In this document: positions 44,479-55,200 of the stretch, one piece after another
Numbering within the stretch: position 1 is the stretch's first letter
Layout of the letters: the number at the start of each line of letters is the position of its first letter
Assembly (NCBI GenBank): GCA_944326135.1
Contig: CALVCU010000015.1
Location: forward strand, 1 to 64,000
From: an uncultured Ligilactobacillus sp.
Lineage (GTDB): Bacteria > Bacillota > Bacilli > Lactobacillales > Lactobacillaceae
Direction: 5' to 3'
DNA length: 64,000 bases
Position numbers and translations under genes: made by a program
Notes under the pieces: generated by a model
What the model was told of the DNA's origin: nothing
The model's input: the letters and a program-made list of their open reading frames with translations, nothing else
Database searches by the model: none

Positions 44479-46431
44479 ATGGAGTATATTGCAAAAGTAT
44501 TAGGTGGAGCCCCCGTCACAACTGGTGAACAAGCCAGTGCTAAAGATAACCTTTACATGCATGTTAATTATGAATGGCTCAAGACGGCAAAAATTCCAGC
44601 GGATAAACCAGCAGCTGGAAGTTTTCAAGATATGGATGAAGATGTTGAAAAACGTTTGATTGATGACTTCAAAGCATATCATGATGGTAAGTTTGAAGCA
44701 CTTAATTCCATGTTTGCGGAAGCAATGAAAATGCACGCGTTAGCAATTGACTTTGCGGGACGTGAAGATCAAGGAGTTAAACCATTAATTCCGGTAATTC
44801 AACCTATTCAACGTTTGAAAATGCTAAATGATCTTAGCAAACAATTGCACAACTGGGTTTTAAATGATTTACCATTACCATTTAAAATCGATGTTGAGCC
44901 AGATTGGAAAGATACATCTAAGAATACAGTATTCATGTACGGTCCAGATTTAATTTTACCTGACAAAACTTACTATGATAAATCAAGAAAAGATACGCCT
45001 AAGTTACTAAAAACATGGGCAGATATGTCACAACAATTATTAGAATTAGTTGGATTTGAAAGTGCGGACGCTGCACAAATTGTAAAGGAAGCAATGGAGT
45101 TTGATCGCTCACTTGTTCCACATGTATTAACTTCTGAAGAATTAGCGGATTATCCTAAACAATATAATCCAAAAACATTACAAGAAATCCGTGATTATAG
45201 TCATAGCTTTGAATTAGATGTGATGATTACTAAATTGGTTGAAGATCACCCGGGAAAAGTTATTGTAACTCAACCTCAATATTTTGAAGCTTTTGATGAG
45301 ATTGTTAATGATACAACTTTCAAGAATTTGAAGAGTTGGATGTTAACTAAGACTATTAATAAATTAGCACCTTACTTAAAAGAAAGTATTCGTCAAACTG
45401 CTGATATGTTTCATCGAGCAGTAGCAGGGACTAAAGAATCATTAACACAACCAAAATTTGCTTACAGTGTAATTGATGACACATTTAAATATGTTGTGGG
45501 CGATTACTATGGTCGGAAATATTTTGGTGAAGATGCCAAAAAAGATGCAACAGAAATGATTAAAGAGATGATCGGTATTTATAAGCATCGATTACAAAAC
45601 AACGACTGGTTAGGTGATAAAACACGTGCAAAAGCCATCTTGAAATTAGATAAAATTGCGATTAAGGTGGGCTTTCCTGAAAAAATTAAACCAGTTTATC
45701 AAAAATTGCATGTGACTACAGCTGAAGAAGGCGGAACTTTACTTGGAAATTATGTAAATATCCAAAAAGTTTGTTTGAAAGATAATTTTGAACAATTCCA
45801 TAAGCCAGTGGATCGAACAGAATGGGATATGCCATCTCAATTAGTTAATGCTTGTTATGATCCATCAAGAAATGATATTACATTCCCTGCAGCTATTTTA
45901 GAAAAACCATTTTACAGTCTAAATCAATCTCATAGTAAAAACTTTGGTGGGATTGGCTGTGTAATGGGACATGAAATTTCACATGCATTTGATAACAATG
46001 GTGCTCATTTTGATGAATATGGAAATATGGTTAACTGGTGGACAAAGGATGATGCTGCTCACTTTGCTAAGTTAACTCAAAAGATGATTGATGAATTCGA
46101 TGGCATTCCATTTGCTGGTGGTAAAGTTAATGGAAAATTAGTAGTTTCTGAAAATATTGCAGATAATGGTGGAATGAGTTGTTCATTAGAAGCATTGAAA
46201 CAATATTCAGATGCTGATCTCAAGGAATTCTTTACTAACTGGGTTACAGTTTGGAGAATGAAAGCAAGTACGGCATATAAGAAAATGTTATTAGCTACTG
46301 ATGTCCATGCTCCTGAAGAACTTCGAGGAAATGTTGAACCTCAAAACTTCGAAGATTTCTATGAGACTTTTGATGTTCATGAAGGAGACGGCATGTGGTT
46401 AGATCCAAGTAAACGAGTTCAAATTTGGTAA
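44479..46431 (+). CDS. pepO: M13-family endopeptidase PepO
   Basis: Neprilysin-like zinc endopeptidase that cuts oligopeptides in the cytoplasm; there is no signal peptide. The start is ATG at 44479 (GAAGGGAG 8 nt upstream), giving 650 residues; the upstream in-frame start at 44440 has no ribosome site. The zinc motif HEISHAFDNNG (about residue 497) and the third-ligand motif ENIADNGG (about 560) are intact, with ITFPAAIL and VNYEWL as family blocks. It lies between two inverted GadC-like genes and may be co-transcribed with the first after a 107-bp gap. Confidence 0.95.
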   Translation: MEYIAKVLGGAPVTTGEQASAKDNLYMHVNYEWLKTAKIPADKPAAGSFQDMDEDVEKRLIDDFKAYHDGKFEALNSMFAEAMKMHALAIDFAGREDQGVKPLIPVIQPIQRLKMLNDLSKQLHNWVLNDLPLPFKIDVEPDWKDTSKNTVFMYGPDLILPDKTYYDKSRKDTPKLLKTWADMSQQLLELVGFESADAAQIVKEAMEFDRSLVPHVLTSEELADYPKQYNPKTLQEIRDYSHSFELDVMITKLVEDHPGKVIVTQPQYFEAFDEIVNDTTFKNLKSWMLTKTINKLAPYLKESIRQTADMFHRAVAGTKESLTQPKFAYSVIDDTFKYVVGDYYGRKYFGEDAKKDATEMIKEMIGIYKHRLQNNDWLGDKTRAKAILKLDKIAIKVGFPEKIKPVYQKLHVTTAEEGGTLLGNYVNIQKVCLKDNFEQFHKPVDRTEWDMPSQLVNACYDPSRNDITFPAAILEKPFYSLNQSHSKNFGGIGCVMGHEISHAFDNNGAHFDEYGNMVNWWTKDDAAHFAKLTQKMIDEFDGIPFAGGKVNGKLVVSENIADNGGMSCSLEALKQYSDADLKEFFTNWVTVWRMKASTAYKKMLLATDVHAPEELRGNVEPQNFEDFYETFDVHEGDGMWLDPSKRVQIW

Positions 46432-46435
46432 AAAT

Positions 46436-46463
46436 AAAAGACCTTCAATTGAAGGTCTTTTAT
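46436..46463. terminator. Bidirectional terminator between pepO and second GadC-like gene
   Basis: AAAAGACCTTC-AATT-GAAGGTCTTTT, perfect palindrome with A and T runs on either side, between convergent genes. Confidence 0.9.
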
Positions 46464-46464
46464 T

Positions 46465-48183
46465 TTATTTATCTTTAGTTTCTGCACGCATTTCTTTAGC
46501 ATATTGTGAAATATCTGCGGTTGGTTGTGCCCAATCTTTTGGAAGATCAACTTTTTTATTTGGATCAAAATGATATTTAATTGGAACTCCCATTGGGTTT
46601 TGGCCTTTTGACATAATATCTGTTGGTACATTGGATTCAACTTTTTGTGGCTTCTTCAAACCTTCAATTTCCCATGTGTATGGAGCAAATTTATTTTGGT
46701 CGTTGACCCAATCATTATTATGAGTCTTATTATGATGTTTAGATAATTGATATAGACCTAAAGCAACTAATAAAACAACACCAACTAAGCAAGCGATTGT
46801 TACATCATAGACTGTTCCAGAACCAACTTCTTCTTTAACTTGTGCAGGTGGGTAAAATGCAAGCATAATTCCAAAGACGGAAGATGCAATCCCGACAATG
46901 GTAATTAGCCAAGCACCAAATTTACCACCAGGAACTTTGAATGACCGTGGCCGATTGGCTTGTGTATAACGCAATCTAATAAAGGCCACGAACATGATGA
47001 TGTAATACAACAAATATAAAATCGTGATTGTTTGAGTGATCATGATAAAGAATCCTTCTACATTAGGTAGTAACTTAACCATAAATGCAATCACTGTAAC
47101 ACATATTGCTTGGAAGTACATCATTCTTGAAGGCATACCATGTTTATTGTAGTTTTGTAACCATTTTGGTAATAGACCACTTTGACCAGCTTGGCCTAAC
47201 ATGAATGAAGGGCCGGCGAGATTAGTGATCCACATTGCAATCATTACTAAGAAGTTAGCATAAATAAATAGCATGTATAGCCATGGGCAATTAATAATTG
47301 AACCTAATTCATGGAAAGTAACAAAAAGTGCATCTAAAATATTGATTTTACTTGCAGGAATGATTGTTGCAATAATCAATGTTCCAATGATGAAAATTGC
47401 TAAAGCGGCAATTCCAGCAAAGAAAATTGAAATAGGATACTGTTTTTCTGGATGTCTTAATTCTTTGATGTGTGCAGCATTCATATCAATTCCGGCCCAA
47501 CTAAAGAGGACGCCGGCAACTAATGCGAGTGTGCCCATGCCGTTCCATTGTGGAATCAAATATTTAGCTCCAACTGGCATTGCAGGTTTATGACCTTGGC
47601 ATAGCCATACGATGGTTAAAATGATCATAATTGCAAGTGGAATGAAAGTACCGATAATAACACCATACTTGGCGATATTAGAAAAAGTTTTAGTACCTCG
47701 TGCTGCTAACCAAGTTACGAACCAGAATAATGCAATAAAACCACACATGATTAAAATTTCATGTTGTGGATGTTCCAAAAACTGAATTGCTTTATGATAA
47801 TGTGGTGTGAAAAACATTACGGTAGCGGCAAAGTTGGGCATTCCAGCACCTAAATTAAAGGTTGATTGGAACCATAAAATAATTAAACAAGTAAATGCCC
47901 ATCCTTTACCAACACCTTCACCGACCCAACGAAAAATCCCCCCACGTTGAGGCCAACCACTTGCTAATTCAGCTGAAACAAGTGCAGTTGGAATAAAGAA
48001 TAGAATAAAACCAATAATAAAGTATGTAACTGATGATAGCCCATAGAAAGCTTGTTGCGGATCATTTCCTAAGCCGGCAATCATCACAACATTTAACATT
48101 GTTAAAGCAATGGTAGACATAAAATACTTTTGTGGTTTGGGTGATTTCAAACTACTTTTTGAATTAGTATTTGTTTTCGCCAT
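46465..48183 (-). CDS. GadC-like glutamate/GABA-type amino acid antiporter, copy 2
   Basis: A 572-residue paralogue of the 42680 gene. It is read from ATG at 48183, 8 nt after GGAGG; the GTG nine bases earlier is not needed. Differences from copy 1 are concentrated in the N-terminal 15 residues, scattered conservative changes in the helices (for example NCPWLYMLFIYANFLVMIAM against NFPWLYMVFIYINFILLIAM) and the last 10 residues. The tail of about 95 residues is almost unchanged. Long stretches are also identical in DNA (for example around 48023-48060). It has its own promoter region and shares a terminator with pepO. Confidence 0.83.
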   Translation of the reverse strand: MAKTNTNSKSSLKSPKPQKYFMSTIALTMLNVVMIAGLGNDPQQAFYGLSSVTYFIIGFILFFIPTALVSAELASGWPQRGGIFRWVGEGVGKGWAFTCLIILWFQSTFNLGAGMPNFAATVMFFTPHYHKAIQFLEHPQHEILIMCGFIALFWFVTWLAARGTKTFSNIAKYGVIIGTFIPLAIMIILTIVWLCQGHKPAMPVGAKYLIPQWNGMGTLALVAGVLFSWAGIDMNAAHIKELRHPEKQYPISIFFAGIAALAIFIIGTLIIATIIPASKINILDALFVTFHELGSIINCPWLYMLFIYANFLVMIAMWITNLAGPSFMLGQAGQSGLLPKWLQNYNKHGMPSRMMYFQAICVTVIAFMVKLLPNVEGFFIMITQTITILYLLYYIIMFVAFIRLRYTQANRPRSFKVPGGKFGAWLITIVGIASSVFGIMLAFYPPAQVKEEVGSGTVYDVTIACLVGVVLLVALGLYQLSKHHNKTHNNDWVNDQNKFAPYTWEIEGLKKPQKVESNVPTDIMSKGQNPMGVPIKYHFDPNKKVDLPKDWAQPTADISQYAKEMRAETKDK

Positions 48184-48561
48184 TACTTTCACCTCCCTGA
48201 TTGTAATTGATAGGCAGATGTCCCATAAATAAAGGATTCACCTGCTTTCACTTAATTAATAAAACATCTGACATTTAAACGCAAAGATCTTGTTATCTTT
48301 ACAAAAATATTTTGATTAAGAGGATAAAATTTATGCAATAGTAGTCAAAATTTAGGAAAAACGAGGATTTATTATATTTTTTTATTAAAGTTGTAATATG
48401 CAATAAATGTGAATTAATAATATTACTAAAAAAATTAAACTAAAAATTTATAGTGTAAAGTTATTGTTTCATAAAAAATAACAATATAATAAATTTTATA
48501 TGGTATAATTTAATTATATTTTAATGTTAATTTAATTCAGGTTAGAGAGGAACTAGTATTG
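48184..48561. other. 378-bp divergent promoter region
   Basis: Leftward: a possible leader stem CAGATGT (48215-48221) / ACATCTG (48264-48270) before the GadC-like copy 2. Rightward: an extended -10 box TGGTATAAT (48501-48509) suits the glutamine transporter operon. The middle is plain AT-rich sequence. Confidence 0.4.
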
Positions 48562-50010
48562 ATGAAAAAAATTAAGAAAACACTAATGTTATTCTTAACG
48601 GTCATTGGAATGACATTGTGTATAAACGCATTACATAGTGACTCAGTTGTACATGCGGCCGATGAAAAAACATATACTATTGCAACTGATGTTACTTTCC
48701 CACCATTTGTATTTACAAATGATAAAAATCAATATGTAGGGATCGATATTGATTTAATGAAAGCAATTGCGAAAGAAGAAGGATTTAAAGTTGTCTTTAA
48801 GCCAGTCGGATTTAATGCGGCAGTTCAAGCTGTTAGTGCCGGCCAAGTAAATGGTATGATGGCAGGAATGACAATTACTGATGAACGTAAAGCAAAATTT
48901 GATTTCTCAAATCCATATTATTCATCAGGAATTGTGATGGCTGTTCCCAAAAACAGCAAGATTGACAGCTTGAAACAATTAAAGGGGAAGAAAGTCGCTG
49001 TTAAGACAGGGACATCTGGAGCCAACTACGCTAACTCAATTAAAGATAAATATGGTTTTCAAACAGTAACATTTGATGACTCAGACAATGTATATAATGA
49101 TGTTAAAACTGGTAACTCAGTAGCCTGTTTTGATGATAACGTTGTTTTGAAATATGGTATTAAAAATGGATTGAACTTCAAAATTGTAACGAAACCAGCT
49201 GCTACTGGTAAATTAGGGTTTGCAGTTAAGAATGGTACTAACCAAGAATTACTTGCTAAATTTAATGCAGGACTTGAAAAACTAAAGAAAAATGGTGAAT
49301 ATCAAAAGATTATTGACCGTTACACTAAGAGTAAGAGTTCAAGTAATGCACAGGAATCAAGAACAATTTGGGGCTTAATCAAGCAAAATAAAGGTGCCTT
49401 ATTAAGTGGTTTAGGTGAAACAATGAAATTAACGATTGTTTCAATTTTCTGTGCTACTATTTTTGGAATTTTAGTTGGTTTACTTGGTGTTATTCCAAAC
49501 AAGTTTTTCAATGGAATTTCAACAGTGATCATCTATATCTTTAGAGGATTGCCATTACTAGTTCTTGCTTTGTTTATTTACAATGGGATTCCAAGTTTAA
49601 CAGGTAATAAAATTCCTGCCTTTGTTGCCGGAATTATTACGTTAACTTTAAACGAAGGGTCATATATCGCAGCCTTTGTAAAAGGTGGAATTGAATCCGT
49701 AGATGTTGGACAAATGGAAGCCGCACGAAGTTTAGGATTACCTTTTGGAAAAGCAATGCGAAAAGTTGTTTTACCACAAGGGTTAAAACTTATGGTTCCT
49801 TCATTTATTAATCAATTTATTATTACTTTGAAGGATACTTCGATTTTATCAGTTATCGGAATTGTCGAATTAACACAAACAGGTAAGATCATCATTGCAC
49901 GTAACTTAGAAGGATTTAAGATTTGGTTGATCGTAGCGGTAATGTACCTCATTCTAATTACGATTTTCACCTTACTTTCTAAGTGGATCGAACGGAGGTT
50001 AGATATCTAA
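48562..50010 (+). CDS. glnP: Glutamine-type ABC transporter, fused substrate-binding protein and permease (GlnPH)
   Basis: A 482-residue fusion. Signal peptide to about residue 33 (VHAADE), one type 3 solute-binding domain ([20 protein letters not shown] to KIIDRYTKS, residues 36-260), then a HisM-type permease domain with the EAA loop ([20 protein letters not shown]). Glutamine transporters of Lactococcus carry two binding domains (GlnPQ); this one has a single domain. ATG at 48562 (or the adjoining TTG at 48559) with AGAGAGG. The ATPase gene overlaps its stop codon, so the pair is an operon. Confidence 0.9.
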   Translation: MKKIKKTLMLFLTVIGMTLCINALHSDSVVHAADEKTYTIATDVTFPPFVFTNDKNQYVGIDIDLMKAIAKEEGFKVVFKPVGFNAAVQAVSAGQVNGMMAGMTITDERKAKFDFSNPYYSSGIVMAVPKNSKIDSLKQLKGKKVAVKTGTSGANYANSIKDKYGFQTVTFDDSDNVYNDVKTGNSVACFDDNVVLKYGIKNGLNFKIVTKPAATGKLGFAVKNGTNQELLAKFNAGLEKLKKNGEYQKIIDRYTKSKSSSNAQESRTIWGLIKQNKGALLSGLGETMKLTIVSIFCATIFGILVGLLGVIPNKFFNGISTVIIYIFRGLPLLVLALFIYNGIPSLTGNKIPAFVAGIITLTLNEGSYIAAFVKGGIESVDVGQMEAARSLGLPFGKAMRKVVLPQGLKLMVPSFINQFIITLKDTSILSVIGIVELTQTGKIIIARNLEGFKIWLIVAVMYLILITIFTLLSKWIERRLDI

Positions 50011-50750
50011 TGACAAATACAAAAATCGAAGTCCAAAATGTAGCTAAAAACTTTGCTAAAAACCAAGTTTTAAAAGATATTAATTTTACAGTTGAAGATG
50101 GTCAAGTGGTTGTAATGATTGGTCCTTCTGGTTCAGGTAAAAGTACCTTATTACGATGCTTGAATCGTTTAGAAACACCAAGTTCAGGAAATATCATTGT
50201 GGATGGCATTAATATGGCTGATCCTAAAATTGATATTGATAAGGCTCGTGAAAATATCGGAATGGTTTTCCAACACTTTAATTTATTTAATAACTTAACG
50301 ATTGGGGAAAACATTATGTTGGCTCCAAAGGAATTAAAGAATAAATCAGATGTGGAAGCTCAAAAACAAGCACGTGAATTACTTAAAATGGTAGATTTGG
50401 AAGATAAATTCAATGCTTATCCACAATCATTATCAGGGGGACAAAAACAAAGAATTGCAATTGCACGTGCTTTAGCAATGAACCCTGATATCATGCTATT
50501 TGATGAACCAACTTCAGCGCTTGATCCAGAAATGGTTGACGATGTATTGGAAGTAATGAAGAAGCTTGCAAAAAACGGAATGACAATGGTGGTCGTAACT
50601 CACGAAATGGGCTTTGCCAAGGAAGTTGCTGATAAAGTGGTCTTCATGGCTGATGGTTACATCGTTGAAGAAGGAACACCGGAAGAAGTCTTTGAACATC
50701 CAAAACATGAAAGAACACAAGCATTTTTAGAAAGAATTCATGGTATTTAG
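50010..50750 (+). CDS. glnQ: Polar amino acid ABC transporter ATP-binding protein
   Basis: A 246-residue ATPase of the GlnQ/HisP group: Walker [11 protein letters not shown]-loop [13 protein letters not shown], signature LSGGQKQR, Walker [15 protein letters not shown] and switch VVTHE. The ATG at 50010 shares its A with the TAA stop of the permease (TAATG), so translation is coupled; GGAGG lies 11 nt upstream. It powers glutamine or glutamate uptake with GlnPH. Ends at a strong terminator. Confidence 0.95.
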   Translation: MTNTKIEVQNVAKNFAKNQVLKDINFTVEDGQVVVMIGPSGSGKSTLLRCLNRLETPSSGNIIVDGINMADPKIDIDKARENIGMVFQHFNLFNNLTIGENIMLAPKELKNKSDVEAQKQARELLKMVDLEDKFNAYPQSLSGGQKQRIAIARALAMNPDIMLFDEPTSALDPEMVDDVLEVMKKLAKNGMTMVVVTHEMGFAKEVADKVVFMADGYIVEEGTPEEVFEHPKHERTQAFLERIHGI

Positions 50751-50766
50751 AATACTCATGATATAA

Positions 50767-50798
50767 AAAGTTCAGTGATTTAATCACTGAACTTTTTT
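50767..50798 (+). terminator. Terminator of glnPQ
   Basis: AAAGTTCAGTGA-TTTAA-TCACTGAACTTTTTT. Confidence 0.92.
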
Positions 50799-50813
50799 AT
50801 TTCACGTGAAACA
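50798..50813. other. Probable parS site (Spo0J/ParB binding)
   Basis: TATTTCACGTGAAACA matches the 16-bp Bacillus parS consensus TGTTNCACGTGAAACA at every position but one. It is intergenic, next to the glnPQ terminator. parS sites cluster around the replication origin, which suits the purAB neighbourhood. It is the only full match I noticed in the window. Confidence 0.65.
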
Positions 50814-50918
50814 TTTATATACAGTTAAATTAATTTATTTTTCGAAGGGCTATTATTTTAATTATTTGAACTATTAATCTAAAATAAAAGAGTGATAAAA
50901 AGTAAAGGACGTAATTTT

Positions 50919-52301
50919 ATGCATCAAGTAAAAGTTTCTGACATTTTACATAAACCATTTACAAGTGATCATATTCTATATGTCTTTAAGGGGATTTTAG
51001 TAGGTTTGGTCACTGGGTTAGTTGTCAGTGTGTTTCGGTTAATCATTGATAAGACAATGAAGGGATTATATTTTATTTATCCTTATATGGCAGATCATCC
51101 TCATGTTATTGTTTGGTATGTTTTAGCAACAATTATTCTATGTATCATCTTAGGATTTGTAATTCGTTCTCAATTATTTTATGTAAAGGGATCAGGTGTC
51201 CCTCAAATTGAGGCGGTAATGGATAATGAAATTGAGATGAAATGGTGGCCTGCACTTTGGCGCAAATTTGTAGGTGGATTACTTGCAATTTGTCCCGGGT
51301 TATTTCTTGGTAGAGAAGGTCCTTGTATTCAAATGGGAGCATGTATTGGTCAAGGATTTTCTGAAGAATTATTCCATGGCGGTGATAAAGAGCGGAATAT
51401 CATGTTGGCCTGCGGAATTGCAGCTGGTTTATCTGCTGCTTTTAGTGCACCTCTTGCTGGTGCATTGTTCCTAGTAGAAGAAATTACATTAGGTTTTGCG
51501 ACATCGGTTGTTTGGCTTTCAGCATTAGCAGCTGCAGTTGCATCTGACCTAGTAACAATTTTATTCTTTGGACTTACTCCAAGTTTGCATTTTATTTATG
51601 ATTATAGTGTTCCAGTTAAAGATTACTGGCAATTAATTATTTTAGGAATTATTTTAGGATTTTTTGGATATTTGTATCAAGTTGTTATTTTAAGTTTGCC
51701 TAGATGGTATGGTAAATTGAAATTTATTCCTCAAGCATGGCATAGTATCGTACCTTTATTATTGGTTATTCCAATTGGTTTATTTTATGCCAAAATCCTA
51801 GGAGGAAGTCATGATTTTATTTTAGATTTAACAAGTAATCATTTTATTGATTATATAACCGGACATTTACCAGCGGTTGGTTTTGTTTTCTTGTTGCTGG
51901 TCATTCGCTTTGTATTCTCGATGATTTCTTACGGAGCTTCAACTCCAGGTGGGATTTTCATGCCTATCTTAGTTTTAGGGGCAACAAGTGGAGCCTTATA
52001 TGCAAGTATCATGATTCGTATGGGATTTTTGAAGGAAGGTTATTTCTTAAACATTGTTATCTATGCTATGGCTGCTTACTTTGGAGCAATTGAAAAAGCC
52101 CCATTTACGGCTGTTGTGTTAATTTCAGAAATGGTCGGTAGTATTAAACATATGATGCCATTATTGATTGTAACTTTGATTGCATATGTAATTAATGACT
52201 GGCTTGGTGGTCGTCCAATCTACGCTGCTTTGAAAGATGAAATGATGGATTCGATTAATCATCCACATAAAAAGCACGGTAAAAATGTTGTTAGATCATA
52301 A
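50919..52301 (+). CDS. ClC-family chloride channel or H+/Cl- antiporter
   Basis: A 460-residue protein from ATG at 50919 (AAAGGA upstream). ClC filter motifs are present: GSGVPQIE (for GSGIPE), GREGPCIQMG with the gating Glu, and PGGIFMPILVLGA (for GxFxP). A Glu pair (FLVEEITLGF) stands at the internal proton-glutamate position, which favours an H+/Cl- antiporter over a channel. The fluoride-type signature is absent. There is no C-terminal CBS domain. Single gene. Confidence 0.9.
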   Translation: MHQVKVSDILHKPFTSDHILYVFKGILVGLVTGLVVSVFRLIIDKTMKGLYFIYPYMADHPHVIVWYVLATIILCIILGFVIRSQLFYVKGSGVPQIEAVMDNEIEMKWWPALWRKFVGGLLAICPGLFLGREGPCIQMGACIGQGFSEELFHGGDKERNIMLACGIAAGLSAAFSAPLAGALFLVEEITLGFATSVVWLSALAAAVASDLVTILFFGLTPSLHFIYDYSVPVKDYWQLIILGIILGFFGYLYQVVILSLPRWYGKLKFIPQAWHSIVPLLLVIPIGLFYAKILGGSHDFILDLTSNHFIDYITGHLPAVGFVFLLLVIRFVFSMISYGASTPGGIFMPILVLGATSGALYASIMIRMGFLKEGYFLNIVIYAMAAYFGAIEKAPFTAVVLISEMVGSIKHMMPLLIVTLIAYVINDWLGGRPIYAALKDEMMDSINHPHKKHGKNVVRS

Positions 52302-52326
52302 CTAATAATTGAATATTTTTGATTTT

Positions 52327-52364
52327 AAGCACTAGCTTTTGCAAATTGATTGCAGACTAGTGCT
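52327..52364 (+). terminator. Probable terminator after the ClC gene
   Basis: AAGCACTAG pairs with CTAGTGCTT around a 20-base loop, followed by TATATTTT. The T run is weak, so some read-through into the polysaccharide operon is possible. Confidence 0.5.
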
Positions 52365-52434
52365 TATATTTTACTATTTATAATTTTTCTTTAATAATTA
52401 AAGGATTTATTAATATAGAAATATTGGAGAGATT

Positions 52435-53631
52435 ATGAAAAAGAAAACTAAAGTTATTTTGTTAATAGTTAGTTTAATTGCGATTGGATTGGCAGGTATT
52501 TATATTTTTAAGGATAAAAATGAAGAAACAATCCACGTAAATCATAATGTTTCAAAAATAAGTTCTCCAGTTAAAAAAGCATATACTACGAATTCAAGCT
52601 CATTTAAGATCACATCAAATGAGCTTTCTTTAGTTGAAAAAGAAGATAAAGAGAAGTTACAGGATTTTCTTGAAAAGCATATGTTGATTAAGGGGAGTTT
52701 CATTACTAACTATAAAGCACATAAGAATCAAAATAAAACAGAATTGGCAACAGGACATGACCGTTTGAGTGAATCTTCAGGGTTGTGGTTACGGCATTTG
52801 GCTTTAAGTGGTACACAGGAGCAATTTGATGATTTTTATCGTCAAACGAAAAAGCAATTTTATGCTAAAGGGCAATTTACATATCGAATCAATGCTGATG
52901 GTACTAAGTCATCAGTAAATGCTTCAATTGATGATATGCGTATTATTTGTTCTTTGATTGAAGCTAAACAACGATTTAAAGATTCTAAATATGAAAAAGA
53001 AATTCAAAAATTGGTTTCTACATTTAAAAAACAATCAATCCAAGATGGAATGTTAGTTGACTTTTATGATGTTGAGTCAAAGAAACCAGCACATGAGATT
53101 TCACTTTATTATCTAAATATTAAAGAAATGGGATATATCTATAAAGTGGCTAATCTTCCAGTTAAGGATTTAGAATTCCAATATCGTATTTTGAAGAATG
53201 GTTATATCTCAAATCAATTGCCTCTATATCATACAAAATATAATTACAATACTGGAAAATATGAAGATAATAAACAAATTAATATTATTGAATCACTCTT
53301 ATCAGTGCTTTATTTAAGTGAAATTGGCCAAGCTAAGGAAGAAAGTATTCAATTTATTAAGACAGCGGTAACAACTGGAACACTATATAACTCTTATAAC
53401 TTAAAAGGCGAACCAGTTGATAAAAGTCAATCAGCAGCGAGTTATGCGATTGCGGCAATGATTGGTAAAGAAATTGGTGATGATCAGTTATATCAACAAG
53501 CAATTAAAATCGTTGGTAATTACCAAATTAACAATCCACAAAGTTTAATTTATGGTGGGATTGGAAATCAGAACACATTAGAAGTTTATTCGTATAACAA
53601 CTTAATGGCATTGTTAGCTTATGATTATTAA
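52435..53631 (+). CDS. Membrane-anchored family 8 glycoside hydrolase of the polysaccharide locus (PssZ/BcsZ-like)
   Basis: A 398-residue protein with an N-terminal signal anchor (residues 5-25) and an extracellular GH8 domain. DRLSESSGLWLRHLALSG places a Glu where BcsZ has its acid (SEGQGYG), and SSVNASIDDMRIICSLIEA gives the conserved Asp pair. GH8 enzymes act on beta-1,4-linked polymers and accompany BcsA-type synthases; Listeria PssZ is the closest functional parallel I know. ATG at 52435 with GGAGAG. First gene of the locus; 49 bp separate it from the next. Confidence 0.82.
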   Translation: MKKKTKVILLIVSLIAIGLAGIYIFKDKNEETIHVNHNVSKISSPVKKAYTTNSSSFKITSNELSLVEKEDKEKLQDFLEKHMLIKGSFITNYKAHKNQNKTELATGHDRLSESSGLWLRHLALSGTQEQFDDFYRQTKKQFYAKGQFTYRINADGTKSSVNASIDDMRIICSLIEAKQRFKDSKYEKEIQKLVSTFKKQSIQDGMLVDFYDVESKKPAHEISLYYLNIKEMGYIYKVANLPVKDLEFQYRILKNGYISNQLPLYHTKYNYNTGKYEDNKQINIIESLLSVLYLSEIGQAKEESIQFIKTAVTTGTLYNSYNLKGEPVDKSQSAASYAIAAMIGKEIGDDQLYQQAIKIVGNYQINNPQSLIYGGIGNQNTLEVYSYNNLMALLAYDY

Positions 53632-53680
53632 TTTATAAAGGTAAGTGGTTAGTAAAAATCTATAGAAGAGGAAATAAAGA

Positions 53681-55200
53681 ATGTTTGTAAAAATCAAAGA
53701 AAGGATTCAAGAGCTTAAAGGACCGTTTGAAAAATGGTTTCCTCCTATTCGGTTAGGAATTATTTTATTGGGAATCATTTTGTCGATTTTATTGTTTATT
53801 CCACCAATTAACGGTGCAGTAGATGATGGAAGTTATAATTTGATTTTGCGTGCTAATGGATTACGTGAATATACAAATAATGCGGATTATTTTAAATATT
53901 TTGTGCCTAAATTTCCTATTTTGCAATATTATAATCCGGATACGGATGTTTATTTATCTCTGCAAAATATTTTAATTCAAGCAGCTATTTTGTTGAACAA
54001 AATATTTTATAGTACACAAATTTTTGATATTCGCTTTTTAAGTGCAATTTATGTTGTTTTATTTTTAATTGGTGTAAGACAACTATTTAAGGGACTTACT
54101 TTTAGATTACGCGGATTTAAAGCTTACATGATTGTATTAGTAGGGTTTTCTTATTAAGTGATACAACATATACGATTTATTTTAATTCATTTTATATTGA
54201 ACCACTTGATTATATTATGGTGATTTATTTTGTGGCTTTTGGATTACGTGCCTTTCAACAGAGTGATCCGCAAAAAATCATGAAATTTTATGGTGGCCAA
54301 GTTTTTGTTGTGTTCTTACTAATGTTTGTTTCTCGTCAAATTGCATTTCTTTTAGGGGCATTTTGTTTCTGTTTAATTGGAGGAATTGTCTTTATTAAAG
54401 GACGCAAGTGGAAATTGTCAGCAATTATTTTAGTTAGTTCGCTTATTCCATTAAGTGTATATATTGGAAGTTTGTATTCTAATCCTGGATACAATGAAAA
54501 TATTTATCAAAGTATGACATTAGGGGCAATGCCTGCTTCAAAAGAACCCGGAAAAGATTTGGCTAAGATTCAAGTTGATCCTCAAAATGAAATGTTACGA
54601 GGAACATTTTATTCTGAACCGTATGCAATTGTTTCTTCAGATTCATCAACTATTCAACAGGGATTCATTGATGAATTAAGTTACGGAAAATTGATTCTGT
54701 ACTATATAAAACATCCAACGGTTACGTTGAATCTCTTACAGATGGGACTTGAAAGTAAAAATAGTACCCGAGAGGATGTAAGTGCATTTGAAAAAAATGC
54801 GGTAAAGCAATCTGATGAAAATAAAGTTTTCTTCCAATGGGCAGCCGGAATAAAAGGTTTGATTTTGCCTAAGAAAATTGGTTTCTATGGATTGTTTGCA
54901 ATTTTAGTTATTTCATTATATTCAGTTTCGATGGTGCGTGGATTGCAAATGGGGTCAAAATTGTATCTTTCAATTTGGTTCATGAACATTGGACTTTTGA
55001 TGATAATGTTCTTGTCATTCTTTGCACCGATTATCGTTTCAGGTGAAACAAGTATTACGCGTCAGCTAATGATGACTTCTGTAATTTTGGATATTTTGGT
55101 CTTGCTAGTTTTATCAGATAGCATTCACCATAATATTTGGATAAATAAAGAAACGGTATTGCTAACTAAGATGAAAGGAAACAATGAAAATGAAGAATAA
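53681..55200 (+). pseudogene. Multi-pass membrane protein of the polysaccharide locus (PssA-like), frameshifted
   Basis: Two fragments form one protein. The first runs 53681-54157 and ends LVGFSY. The second is open upstream of 54217 and reads LLSDTTYTIYFNSFYIEPLD directly after the break. Adding one T to the T4 run near 54148 joins them (VGFFLLSDTT) into about 507 residues with some nine membrane segments and a large outer loop with VDDGSYNLILRANGLREYT near the N-terminus. That is a GT-C or polymerase-like architecture. It lies between the GH8 and the secreted protein, where Listeria has pssA. Decay or sequencing error cannot be told apart here. Confidence 0.75.

Noticed and set aside
48184..48330. 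Shared riboswitch in the leaders of the two GadC-like genes
   Set aside because: The two leaders do not align with each other beyond a few bases, and their stems differ in sequence and position.
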